From assembly GCA_009392515.1 (NCBI GenBank), contig VFGE01000032.1:1-45978 (forward strand): a stretch of DNA of 45,978 nt, in the 5' to 3' direction. The DNA is from SAR202 cluster bacterium. GTDB taxonomy: Bacteria; Chloroflexota; Dehalococcoidia; Lucifugimonadales; UBA6952. How positions within the stretch are numbered: position 1 is the stretch's first letter; each line of letters starts with the position of its first letter. The position numbers and the translations under genes are program-made. Of this stretch, positions 27,683 through 35,506 are shown in pieces. The notes beneath the pieces are model-generated. The model was not told the DNA's origin, did no database searches, and saw nothing but the letters and a program-made list of their open reading frames with translations.

Positions 27683-28888
27683 CTAGGCATCAGCACCATC
27701 AGCTACATATCCACGCTCTCCATGAGATGTTAAATCTGTTCCAATATCTTCATCGGTTTCAGAAACGCGTAATCCCATCACCATATCTAAGGCTTTAAGT
27801 ATTACTGCACTTACAATAAAACCATAAACAAGGGTAGCTACTACTGCTATTATTTGCTCAATCATAATTGATCCATTTCCTTCAAGTAGCCCCTTTGTGC
27901 CCCCTATGGCTTCGACTGCAAAAACTCCAGTCATAATTGCTCCCCAAATACCACCTATACCATGAACAGGAAAAACCTCTAAAGCATCGTCTAGATTAAA
28001 ATTTGAGCGCACTATAACTGCACCATAACAAAGAGCGCCAGCGCCTGCACCAATAACAAGTGCTCCTAATGGGTTTACAAAACCTGAGGCAGGAGTAATA
28101 GCCACCAAACCACCTACAGCTCCAGATGCAGCACCTACAGCACTAAATCTGCCAGTCTTTAGGTATTGTAATATCACCCATACTGTTAGAGCTGTTCCTG
28201 CGGCTATGTTTGTCACTAAAAAGGCCATAGTTGCCCGGGCATCAGATGCGAGTTCAGACCCTGCATTAAAACCAAACCATCCAAACCAAAGCAATCCTGC
28301 TCCTAATAAAACAAAGGGTACACTGTGTGGCTCAACTCCTGAACTTATATTTCTTCTAGGACCTAGAAGCCATGCTGCAGCGACTGCTGCAATTCCTGCG
28401 TTGATATGAACTACAGTACCACCAGCAAAATCTAAAGCACCTCTTTTAAATAACCAACCATCTGAGGCCCAAACCCAATGACAAATAGGAGCGTATACAA
28501 AAGTTAGCCAAAGTACTAAGAAAACCATATATGTTGAAAACTTAAATCTTTCAGCAAATGCTCCTGTAATTAGTGCAGGTGTAATAATTGCAAACATACC
28601 TTGAAATGCTACAAATATAATTGTATCTCCATCAGTTACGTCTAAACCATTTAAACCAATCATTTCTAAATTACCAATAAAAGCACCGCCACCACTAAAT
28701 GCTAAACTATACCCCCAGAGAACCCATACAATGGTTGCAAGGCCCATAGAAATAAAGCTGAACATCATGGTATTTACTATGTTTTTAGCTCGTACCAAAC
28801 CTCCATAGAAAAAAGCTAACCCGGGCGTCATTAATAGGACTAATGCACTCGCGGTGATCATCCATGCTAAATTACCAGTATCGTTCAT
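27683..28888 (-). CDS. amt: Ammonium transporter Amt
   Basis: This 402-residue integral membrane channel has 11 predicted helices. Family segments are clear: TPGLAFFYGGLVRAKN near 21-36, GAFAERFKFSTYM near 117, DFAGGTVVHINAGIAA with the first pore His near 165, and PVHGIGGIWGAIMTGVFA with the second pore His. The C-terminal tail (TDEDIGTDLTSHGERGY) has the conserved form that couples to PII gating, though no PII gene is adjacent. ATG 28888 is chosen over an upstream in-frame ATG at 28930 because TTGGAGG sits just ahead of it. Two repeat arrays for an OmpR-type regulator lie in its upstream gap. Confidence 0.96.
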   Translation of the reverse strand: MNDTGNLAWMITASALVLLMTPGLAFFYGGLVRAKNIVNTMMFSFISMGLATIVWVLWGYSLAFSGGGAFIGNLEMIGLNGLDVTDGDTIIFVAFQGMFAIITPALITGAFAERFKFSTYMVFLVLWLTFVYAPICHWVWASDGWLFKRGALDFAGGTVVHINAGIAAVAAAWLLGPRRNISSGVEPHSVPFVLLGAGLLWFGWFGFNAGSELASDARATMAFLVTNIAAGTALTVWVILQYLKTGRFSAVGAASGAVGGLVAITPASGFVNPLGALVIGAGAGALCYGAVIVRSNFNLDDALEVFPVHGIGGIWGAIMTGVFAVEAIGGTKGLLEGNGSIMIEQIIAVVATLVYGFIVSAVILKALDMVMGLRVSETDEDIGTDLTSHGERGYVADGADA

Positions 28889-28987
28889 TTTAACCTCCAA
28901 GTAGAATTGTCGAATAATAAATATCGACATTAGTGAAATAATTAAATTAATGATGCATTGGTAAAATTACATAGTTATTTCTTGTAT

Positions 28988-29003
28988 GTTAAATATTGGT
29001 AAA
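28988..29003 (-). promoter_or_regulatory. GlnR-type direct repeat upstream of amt (proximal)
   Basis: On the plus strand GTTAA (28988-28992), six bases, then GTAAA (28999-29003): an 11-bp-period direct repeat similar to that at glnA1. It lies 100 bases upstream of the amt start. A possible -10, TTTAAT (28941-28946, minus), is 41 bases further on. The background is very AT-rich, so chance matches are possible. Confidence 0.4.
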
Positions 29004-29029
29004 AAAAATAAAGAAATAATTACACAGAA

Positions 29030-29056
29030 GTTAATTAAATGTTAATTATATGTAAA
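29030..29056 (-). promoter_or_regulatory. Triple 11-bp direct repeat upstream of amt (distal)
   Basis: On the plus strand GTTAA (29030-29034), GTTAA (29041-29045) and GTAAA (29052-29056) follow each other at exactly 11-bp steps. OmpR/PhoB-family dimers bind such head-to-tail repeats. The array lies just downstream of the GlnR-like gene's stop codon, in the gap in front of amt. Confidence 0.5.
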
Positions 29057-29082
29057 TTTAGTGATTGGGTTTAGCAAAATAT

Positions 29083-29733
29083 TTAGATGAATTTATAGCC
29101 GACATTTCGTATAGTTTCTATAAAAAAATTACCGTTAATTTCTATCTTGCTTCTTAATCTTCTTATATGTACATCAACTGTACGGGTCCCACCATAATAA
29201 TCGTATTCCCATATATCCGTTAATAAAACTTCTCGAGAAAATACTCTACCTGGGTTTGCTGCCAAAATACAAAGTAATCTATATTCTTTGTACGTCAACA
29301 TTACTTTTGTATTTGCAACAAAAACCTCGTATTTCTCTGTGTCAATTCTTAGGTTTTGAGCCGTAATAATACTAGGAATAGAATTATTTATACCTAAATT
29401 ATTCTCAGACTTCTGCTTTATTCGTGCAGTAAATTCACCAAGGTGATATGGATTCGTTAAAAAATCGCGACCACCCCATGAACTATCATAAAAAGGAAGC
29501 ACTTCTTTTGTAACAGCTAAAAAAAATGGGACTCCAAGTTTTGTAGAAATGTCATTAGCTTTATTGATAACATCGTGATCTATTTTTGTAAGTTCAAGCA
29601 GAATCCCATCTAAACCTATTGAAGAATCTTCAGATTCCAAAATCGAAAAGAAAGAAATATCCTCTGCCTTGAGAGCAGATTCTAATTCTTCAGATATATC
29701 ACCATTAGTCGAAATAACATGTAAATTTAACAT
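29083..29733 (-). CDS. GlnR-like orphan OmpR-family nitrogen regulator
   Basis: This 216-residue regulator has a receiver-like N-terminal domain and an OmpR/PhoB winged helix (about 125-216). The DNA-binding half matches actinobacterial GlnR closely from memory: LTYKEYRLLCILA, PGRVFSREVLL, YYGGTRTVDVHIRRLRSKI and TIRNVGYKFI. The receiver lacks the key residues. The phospho-Asp position is Glu47 (ILLELTK), the N-terminal acidic pair is missing, and the usual Lys is Asn94 (FLTNPY). It therefore probably works without phosphorylation, as GlnR does. No histidine kinase is nearby. Adjacency to amt, both glutamine synthetase genes and gltBD, plus repeats at amt and glnA1, supports the role. It is probably co-transcribed with cysM 17 bases upstream. 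Confidence 0.85.
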   Translation of the reverse strand: MLNLHVISTNGDISEELESALKAEDISFFSILESEDSSIGLDGILLELTKIDHDVINKANDISTKLGVPFFLAVTKEVLPFYDSSWGGRDFLTNPYHLGEFTARIKQKSENNLGINNSIPSIITAQNLRIDTEKYEVFVANTKVMLTYKEYRLLCILAANPGRVFSREVLLTDIWEYDYYGGTRTVDVHIRRLRSKIEINGNFFIETIRNVGYKFI

Positions 29734-29750
29734 TTTTCTCCGTTAATAAA

Positions 29751-30719
29751 TTACCACCAAAGTTTGCTTTCAAGTTCTTCTTGAAGATCTTCATATTCTT
29801 TGGTCCATAAATTTGTACTAAGGTATTTCCAACCAGCGTCTGCTAATAGACAGACAATATTTGCTTTATCCAAACGTCTAGCCACCTTTAAAGCGCTTGC
29901 TACCACGGCTCCACATGATATTCCTGCAAAGATACCTTCGTCATCTAACAGCATTTTTGTTGCTTTAAACGCCTCTTCACTTGTCACCATTATTCTTGCA
30001 TCCAATAAGTCTAAATCTAATATGGGAGGAACAAATCCATCCTCTATACTTCTCAGAGCTTGTATAGCATCCCCAGGCTGAGGAGCAGCTGCAACAACTT
30101 TAATTTCTGAGTTAAATTCTTTTAATCTTCTGCCTGTACCCATTAATGTGCCACCTGTACCCAAACCTGCAACAAAAATATCAATTTCTGGTAATTGTTC
30201 TATTATTTCTTGCCCTGTCCCATAATAATGAGCTAAAGGGTTTGCTTCGTTCCCATATTGATAGGGGAAAAAATATTTCCCTGAGGCTACCATTTCTTTA
30301 GCAACATCTATAGATCCATTTGTGCCCTTAGCTCCGTCAGAAAAATGAATTTTTGCACCATAGGCAGTCAATAACTGCACTCTTTCTGGACTTACATTTT
30401 CAGGAAGAACAATTTCAAGTTTGTACCCTTTTAATTTACAAACCATGGCTAAACCTATGCCAGTATTTCCGCTTGATGGTTCAAGAACAGTGTCTCCCTT
30501 TTTAATTTCACCGTTCTCTTCTGCCATCTCAATCATTTGCAAAGCTATCCGATCTTTAACACTACCGGTAGGATTTGCTCCTTCTAATTTGGCATAAAGC
30601 CTCACATCTTCACTAACAGAAATATTTGGCATTTCAACTAAAGGGGTGTTTCCTACAGCTTTTAAAATCCCGGGGCGTTCAATTTGGTTATTATTCTTTG
30701 ATTTTAACTCTTTAGACAA
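29751..30719 (-). CDS. cysM: O-phosphoserine/CysO-dependent cysteine synthase-like PLP enzyme
   Basis: This PLP-dependent enzyme of about 323 residues belongs to the cysteine synthase family. The PLP Lys is in NPTGSVKDRIAL, the substrate loop is EPSSGNTGIGLA, and the phosphate-binding glycines are GTGGTLMGTGRRL. The C-terminus (ADAGWKYLST, ending LESKLWW) looks strikingly like mycobacterial CysM, which uses thiocarboxylated CysO as sulfur donor. TTG 30719 is preferred: a GGATAGGT site precedes it and overlap with the upstream gene is avoided. TTG 30773 would add 18 residues that do not look like the family. It follows the E1-like gene and precedes the GlnR-like gene. Confidence 0.88.
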   Translation of the reverse strand: MSKELKSKNNNQIERPGILKAVGNTPLVEMPNISVSEDVRLYAKLEGANPTGSVKDRIALQMIEMAEENGEIKKGDTVLEPSSGNTGIGLAMVCKLKGYKLEIVLPENVSPERVQLLTAYGAKIHFSDGAKGTNGSIDVAKEMVASGKYFFPYQYGNEANPLAHYYGTGQEIIEQLPEIDIFVAGLGTGGTLMGTGRRLKEFNSEIKVVAAAPQPGDAIQALRSIEDGFVPPILDLDLLDARIMVTSEEAFKATKMLLDDEGIFAGISCGAVVASALKVARRLDKANIVCLLADAGWKYLSTNLWTKEYEDLQEELESKLWW

Positions 30720-30736
30720 TATTATACCTATCCGAA

Positions 30737-31567
30737 TTAACCAACCAGTTCGCTTGAAGCTGGTAGTCCGCAAAATTCTAAATAATCAATAAGTTCTGTT
30801 TGGGATCCGTTACACAAAGGGCAGTCTTTATTTTTTCTATACTTCACAACCCTAAAGTCTAAACTCAATCCATCATATAGTAATAATCTATTTACTAAAG
30901 GTGTTCCTATACCTAATAGTACTTTAACAACCTCAGTTGCTTGAATACTTCCAATAGTGGCAGTAAGTGCCCCTAAAACACCAGCTTCGGCACAAGTTGG
31001 AACCGACCCTGGTGGTGGTGGCTCTTTAAACAAACATCTGTAACATGCATTATCCGTTCCAGGAATATAGGTTGTTGCTTGCCCATCAAACATAAGAATG
31101 CTTCCGTCTACTAGAGGTTTCTTTAAAAAATAGCAAGCATCATTAACAAGGTAACGGGTAGGAAAATTATCGGCACCATTTATAACAATGTCATATTGAC
31201 CAAGAATCTCCATTGCATTTGTAGAATTTATTGGGGTTTCGTGAGTTACAACATTCACATTTGGATTGTATCTTTTTAGAGTTCTAGACGCAGATTCCAC
31301 CTTGGGCATTCCGATTGATTCACTATCATGTAAAACCTGTCTTTGTAAATTTGTTAAATCTACTGTATCAAAATCAACAATCCCTATAGTTCCCACCCCG
31401 GCCAAAGCAAGGTAAAGAGCAACTGGGCCGCCCAGGCCTCCAGCTCCAATCACAACTGCTTTTGAATTTATCAGCTTTCTTTGGCCCAAACTACCTATTT
31501 GAGGCATAATTATATGTCTACTATACCTATTGACTTGTTCAGGCGTTAACGCATTGCCTTGAGTCAT
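30737..31567 (-). CDS. MoeB/ThiF-family sulfur-carrier adenylyltransferase without rhodanese domain
   Basis: This E1-like protein of about 276 residues adenylates the C-terminal glycine of a ubiquitin-fold sulfur carrier. Seen: RYSRHIIMPQIG, the nucleotide loop VVIGAGGLGGPVALYLA near 35-50, DFDTVDLTNLQRQ, the DNFPTRYLVND motif, a Cys in PTCAEAGVLG, and two zinc-binding pairs, CYRC and CPLC. It ends LIDYLEFCGLPASSELVG, where MoeZ-type relatives continue into a rhodanese domain, so that domain is missing and sulfur must come from another protein. ATG 31567 has GAGGGGG ahead of it. It leads the cysM-glnR run. Confidence 0.9.
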   Translation of the reverse strand: MTQGNALTPEQVNRYSRHIIMPQIGSLGQRKLINSKAVVIGAGGLGGPVALYLALAGVGTIGIVDFDTVDLTNLQRQVLHDSESIGMPKVESASRTLKRYNPNVNVVTHETPINSTNAMEILGQYDIVINGADNFPTRYLVNDACYFLKKPLVDGSILMFDGQATTYIPGTDNACYRCLFKEPPPPGSVPTCAEAGVLGALTATIGSIQATEVVKVLLGIGTPLVNRLLLYDGLSLDFRVVKYRKNKDCPLCNGSQTELIDYLEFCGLPASSELVG

Positions 31568-31670
31568 CACAGCCCCCTCAAGAAATTTTTGTTTCTTATG
31601 AATTATAGACTATACATGATATCTTAGATTTATGTAAAATAGCAAAATTAGGTCTATTTATCATTAAAGG

Positions 31671-31698
31671 TTGACATAATCTATAAACTTCTTAGAAT
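31671..31698 (+). promoter_or_regulatory. Promoter of rplY (bL25/CTC)
   Basis: TTGACA (31671-31676) and TAGAAT (31693-31698) are separated by 16 bases, about 50 bases upstream of the bL25 start codon. It is among the best promoter matches in the window. Confidence 0.65.
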
Positions 31699-31749
31699 AG
31701 TTATTTCTTAGATATTAATTAATTAAATGATTTCAAGGTATATATAAAA

Positions 31750-32418
31750 ATGGCAAATTCAGGTTTGGAGATAAAAGTTCAAAAAAGAGATGTTATTGGG
31801 AAAAATGTTCGTTTCCTTCGTAAAAACGGAAAAACACCAATACACCTTTATGGTAATGGTATCGAATCGGTTTCTTTAGAAGTAGAAACTGATGAGTTAA
31901 CTAGACTCCTAAATAGAGCAGGTCCAAACACACCAGTATCTGTAACAATTGATAATGATAAAGAGCCTCGTTTTACATATTTAAGAGAAGTTCAAAAACA
32001 TCCTGTAACAGAAAAAGTTTTGCATGTAGATTTTCTTGAAGTATCCACTACCCAAGAAATTATATCTAATATTTCAGTAGGTTTAGTCGGTGAATCTCCC
32101 GCCATTAAATCTTATGGCGGAAGAATAAACCAAACCATGAGAACCATACGTGTTTCAGCACTACCGAAAGATCTACCGGAAAGGCTTGAGATAGATCTAT
32201 CGTCTTTAGATTCTTTCGAAAAAGTTTTACGTGTGTCTGATATTAAAATTTCCAGCGATGTTTTATTACTAACAGATTCTGACTCTGTAGTGGTAAGGAT
32301 ATCTGCGCCTAGAAGGGCTGCAACTACTGGCGGTAGCGGCGAAATTCAAGAACAACCTGTTTCAGACGATACTTCTTCAGACGAAAACGCTGAAGAAGAA
32401 ATTACAGAAGATCAATAA
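31750..32418 (+). CDS. rplY: 50S ribosomal protein bL25, CTC form
   Basis: This 222-residue protein has the N-terminal 5S rRNA-binding bL25 domain (about 1-95: RDVIGKNVRFLRKNGKTPIH, and near the end VEKVLHVDFLEV-like sequence) and the C-terminal TL5/CTC beta domain (about 100-190: ISVGLVGESPAIKSYGGRINQ, LPERLEIDLSSL). An acidic tail of Glu/Asp/Ser closes it. It binds 5S rRNA in the large subunit; the long form is linked to stress response in Gram-positives. It is a single gene with its own promoter, and its stop is one base from the convergent fmt stop. Confidence 0.93.
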   Translation: MANSGLEIKVQKRDVIGKNVRFLRKNGKTPIHLYGNGIESVSLEVETDELTRLLNRAGPNTPVSVTIDNDKEPRFTYLREVQKHPVTEKVLHVDFLEVSTTQEIISNISVGLVGESPAIKSYGGRINQTMRTIRVSALPKDLPERLEIDLSSLDSFEKVLRVSDIKISSDVLLLTDSDSVVVRISAPRRAATTGGSGEIQEQPVSDDTSSDENAEEEITEDQ

Positions 32419-32419
32419 T

Positions 32420-33388
32420 TCATCCCAGAGTTGAGCCAATAAAATTAGGCTTACCACGAACAAAATCTTCAATATCCTGTGAAGAACTTCCTTCTAGTTT
32501 CACATGTGTGAGTACAAGAAAACCTTCGCCACATACAACCACTGTAACAACTTCGCCATTCAACACTGTTTGGGTAACATAACCCGGGTTTTTATTATGC
32601 TCAGAGCTAAGTTGTGGATTAATCACTGAAAAACCTTTTTCAATGATTAATCTTTTGGAAGAAAAACTTGTAAAAGTACTTGGCCAAGGATTAAAAGCCT
32701 GAATTTGTCTGGCTATAAATTCGCAATTAGAGCCCCAGTCAACAAACCCATCATCTTTTGTTAACAGTTTGGTAGTTGTCGCATTTTCTGTATTTTGCTT
32801 AATGGGGGTTATTTCTCCAGACACCCATGGCGGAATTGTTGAAACAAGAAGTTTAGCCCCGATTTGAAATAATTCTTCAGTTAATGTTTGTGTATTGTGT
32901 TCAGCCCTTATACTGAATTTTTCGGCTGCTAGTATTGGTCCAGTATCCATGCCTTCATCAAGCATCATTATACTTACTCCTGTTATTGACTCACCATTTA
33001 ACAATGCAGAGGCTACGGGAGAAGGGCCTCGATATTTTGGTAACAAAGATGGATGTATATTAATCACTCCATATCTAGGGATATCTAATATTTCTTTAGG
33101 TATTATTAACCCATAGGCCGCTACAATAATTAAATCTGGGGATAATTGTATAATTTGTTCAATTATGGCATCATTTCTAAGAGATTTGGGTTCAAATATG
33201 GGTAGGTTCAAACTTTTTGATAATTGTTTTACTGGGCTTTCTAATAATTTTTTTCCTCTTCCGTTAAAACTATCTGGCCTTGTAAAAACACCAACTATGT
33301 TTATTTTTTCTTCACTGATTTTTTGAAGCACATGGGCAGATATTTCAGGAGTTCCAAAATAAATTATATTGATTTTTGATGATTTCAT
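32420..33388 (-). CDS. fmt: Methionyl-tRNA formyltransferase
   Basis: This 322-residue enzyme formylates initiator Met-tRNA with 10-formyl-tetrahydrofolate. The N-terminal formyltransferase domain starts INIIYFGTPEISAHVLQ. It has the catalytic Asn/His in INIHPSLLPKYRGPSP near 108-123 and the Asp in MMLDEGMDTGPI near 145, followed by the C-terminal OB-like tRNA-binding domain from about 210. Length is normal. It is divergent from dnaA across 132 bases and convergent with rplY with essentially no gap. Confidence 0.96.
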   Translation of the reverse strand: MKSSKINIIYFGTPEISAHVLQKISEEKINIVGVFTRPDSFNGRGKKLLESPVKQLSKSLNLPIFEPKSLRNDAIIEQIIQLSPDLIIVAAYGLIIPKEILDIPRYGVINIHPSLLPKYRGPSPVASALLNGESITGVSIMMLDEGMDTGPILAAEKFSIRAEHNTQTLTEELFQIGAKLLVSTIPPWVSGEITPIKQNTENATTTKLLTKDDGFVDWGSNCEFIARQIQAFNPWPSTFTSFSSKRLIIEKGFSVINPQLSSEHNKNPGYVTQTVLNGEVVTVVVCGEGFLVLTHVKLEGSSSQDIEDFVRGKPNFIGSTLG

Positions 33389-33520
33389 TTTTTTTTGCCT
33401 TTAATTCTTACTTTGGTACAGAATACATCAAAATTCATAAAAATTGCATTTCTTCTCTCTTGGAGTTGAGTGCGGTAAAAGTGATATCCTAGTTTTCCGG
33501 CCCTAACTAACATCGGAATT

Positions 33521-34891
33521 ATGTTTAATATGACACAAAATATCCCTGAACATAATAATATTTGGTCAGCAACTCTTGGTTTACTTGAAATGAAAATTCC
33601 AAAAGCCAGCTTTGAAACATGGCTAAAAGATACTTTTGTTTTGAATTCCAAAAATAACGTACTGACTATTGGAGTTTCCTCATCGTTTGTTTCAGAATGG
33701 TTGAATAAAAAGATGAAAACTCAAATAGAATCAGCCGTCAAAGAAGTAAGTTCTATAAAAACAAAAGTCGTTTTTACTGTTGCAAAAAATAGAGAAACCC
33801 CTACAAAAACACCAGCTAATATAGACATAAAAGCAACAAAAAAACCAGTTTCAAAATTTAATAAATCAAATTACCGGTTTGATAATTTTGTAGTAGGTGA
33901 ATCTAATAAGCTTGCATATTCATCTGCATTAAGTGTAGCAACAGAGCCTGGAGGAAGATTTAATCCTCTATTTATTTACTCAGGTGTTGGATTAGGTAAA
34001 ACCCACCTTTTACAATCAATAGCGGACCTGATGCGAAAAAATAGCCAAAGCATACTTTATGTAACCACTGAACAATTTACTAACGAATTTGTAACAGCTA
34101 TACAGAAAAGAAAAACAGATGAATTTCGCGCCAAGTATCGAAATGCTGATGCGCTAATCTTAGACGATATACAATTTCTACAAGGTAAAGAACAAACACA
34201 AGAAGGACTGTTCCATACTTTTAACGATCTACATGATTCAAACAAACAAATCGTATTAGCATGCGACCGACATCCCCAATATGTTGATTTTATCCATGAC
34301 CGTTTATTGTCCAGATTTCAATGGGGACTAGTCGCAGATATTCAAAGCCCAGAAATAGAAACTAGAGCAGCTATTGTTTTAAAAAAAGCCGAGCAAGCAA
34401 ATATACCCATAACTGAAGATGTAACTAGCCTTCTGGCCACTTTATATACCCATAGTATTAGAGAACTAGAAGGTAATTTAAATAAATTGATTGCCTACTC
34501 AGAATTTTCTGGGGTAAATATTAATTTAGACTTGGCAAAATTAGCACTTGGTCTTGATACTGAATCTTATAACTTGCCAATCACTGAGGTTTCTCCTGAA
34601 GATTTAATATCAATCGTTGCCAAATATTACAAAATTAGTGTAGAAAAAATACAAACCAAACAAAGTGGCAGGGTTTCTGAGCCTCAAAAAGTTGCTATGT
34701 ATCTTGCACTAGAAATCTTAAAATTAAGGTATCAAGAAATTGTGCCACTTTTTGGAAACTGGACAACTAAAACAATTAGAGCCTCAAACAATTGGGTAAA
34801 AAATGAATTGTCTTCAAATAATGAATTTGCAAAAAAAATAACTTCAATAAAATCAATTATTTCACCAAAACTATCTTATAAACTAAATTAG
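33521..34891 (+). CDS. dnaA: Chromosomal replication initiator DnaA with divergent domain IV
   Basis: This 456-residue protein begins with domain I (IWSATLGLLEMKIPKASFETWLKDT). The AAA+ domain III is intact: Walker A GVGLGKTHLL near 156-165, DDIQFLQGKEQTQE, the box VII-type Arg region HDRLLSRFQWGLVADI. Domain IV is unusual. The DnaA signature GGRDHTTV inside the helix-turn-helix reads GNWTTKTI (residues 412-419), and the basic residues before PQKVAMYL are mostly lost. In E. coli Arg399, Asp433, His434 and Thr435 read the DnaA box; none is kept. Start ATG 33521 is assumed; ATG 33530 is an alternative. It lies near gyrB but without dnaN or recF. Confidence 0.92.
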   Translation: MFNMTQNIPEHNNIWSATLGLLEMKIPKASFETWLKDTFVLNSKNNVLTIGVSSSFVSEWLNKKMKTQIESAVKEVSSIKTKVVFTVAKNRETPTKTPANIDIKATKKPVSKFNKSNYRFDNFVVGESNKLAYSSALSVATEPGGRFNPLFIYSGVGLGKTHLLQSIADLMRKNSQSILYVTTEQFTNEFVTAIQKRKTDEFRAKYRNADALILDDIQFLQGKEQTQEGLFHTFNDLHDSNKQIVLACDRHPQYVDFIHDRLLSRFQWGLVADIQSPEIETRAAIVLKKAEQANIPITEDVTSLLATLYTHSIRELEGNLNKLIAYSEFSGVNINLDLAKLALGLDTESYNLPITEVSPEDLISIVAKYYKISVEKIQTKQSGRVSEPQKVAMYLALEILKLRYQEIVPLFGNWTTKTIRASNNWVKNELSSNNEFAKKITSIKSIISPKLSYKLN

Positions 34892-34954
34892 TTGAGATTA
34901 TAATAATATATTTGTATAGTTAATTATAAATATATTAGGATTGGATGATTTTAA

Positions 34955-35506
34955 TTGGAAAAACATCGCCATTTTTCATTACTAGAAAACGAAAAAATTG
35001 TTTATCTTTTCGGCAATGAAACAGGAAAAATTCATACAAGTAGATACAGTCTTACAGATAATAATGACTCAGAATATTTAACTTTAACTAATTTTCGACT
35101 AATTTATGAATCTTTTACCGAAGAAAAAGATATAACGCAAGTAATCAAAACAAACGATATATCAAGCACAGAGCTATCTTTACCCAAAAAAACTTATACA
35201 GATTTATTATGCGGAATAGGTTTTGGTATTGCCTCTCTTGTTTGGGTGTGGTTTTCTTTTGCCTTTGGATTTACTTCTATACTTACTTGGCTTATTTTGT
35301 TAACAATAGCTGGATTCTCTGGTATTAATCTTTTTTCATATTTTGCCACTCAAGAAATCCCAAAATTAAAAATTAAAACTGGCTCAAACGAACTCGTTAT
35401 TGATTTAATGTCAAAGACTGCATTATCTGACTCAGAGGAAATTATCAATTTTATATATAGCCAAAGCGCCGGAATTGGTATACCCATATCTATAGATAAT
35501 TACTAA
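34955..35506 (+). CDS. Hypothetical membrane protein, two TM segments, PH-like N-terminal part
   Basis: This 183-residue protein is not recognised as a named family. Residues 1-75 look like a soluble beta-rich domain (EKIVYLFGNETGKI, EYLTLTNFRLIYES), with the L-T-N-x-R-L-I-Y pattern seen in bacterial PH/GRAM-like domains. Residues about 85-130 form two adjacent hydrophobic helices. A short cytosolic beta part, LKIKTGSNELVIDL, follows. The TTG start is set by GGATG about 8 bases upstream. It lies between dnaA and tsaD, and its last 17 bases overlap the convergent tsaD end. Confidence 0.7.
   Translation: MEKHRHFSLLENEKIVYLFGNETGKIHTSRYSLTDNNDSEYLTLTNFRLIYESFTEEKDITQVIKTNDISSTELSLPKKTYTDLLCGIGFGIASLVWVWFSFAFGFTSILTWLILLTIAGFSGINLFSYFATQEIPKLKIKTGSNELVIDLMSKTALSDSEEIINFIYSQSAGIGIPISIDNY

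Noticed and set aside
28931-28982. Fixed promoter for amt
   Set aside because: TTTAAT at 28941-28946 is only a weak -10 candidate in very AT-rich DNA with no good -35, so no promoter feature is called.
33389-33520. Origin of replication between fmt and dnaA
   Set aside because: The 132-base gap has no TTATNCACA-like repeats and no clear AT-rich unwinding repeats.
33385-33651. 88-codon minus-strand open frame overlapping the dnaA start
   Set aside because: It overlaps the conserved dnaA N-terminus on the opposite strand and has no recognisable protein features.
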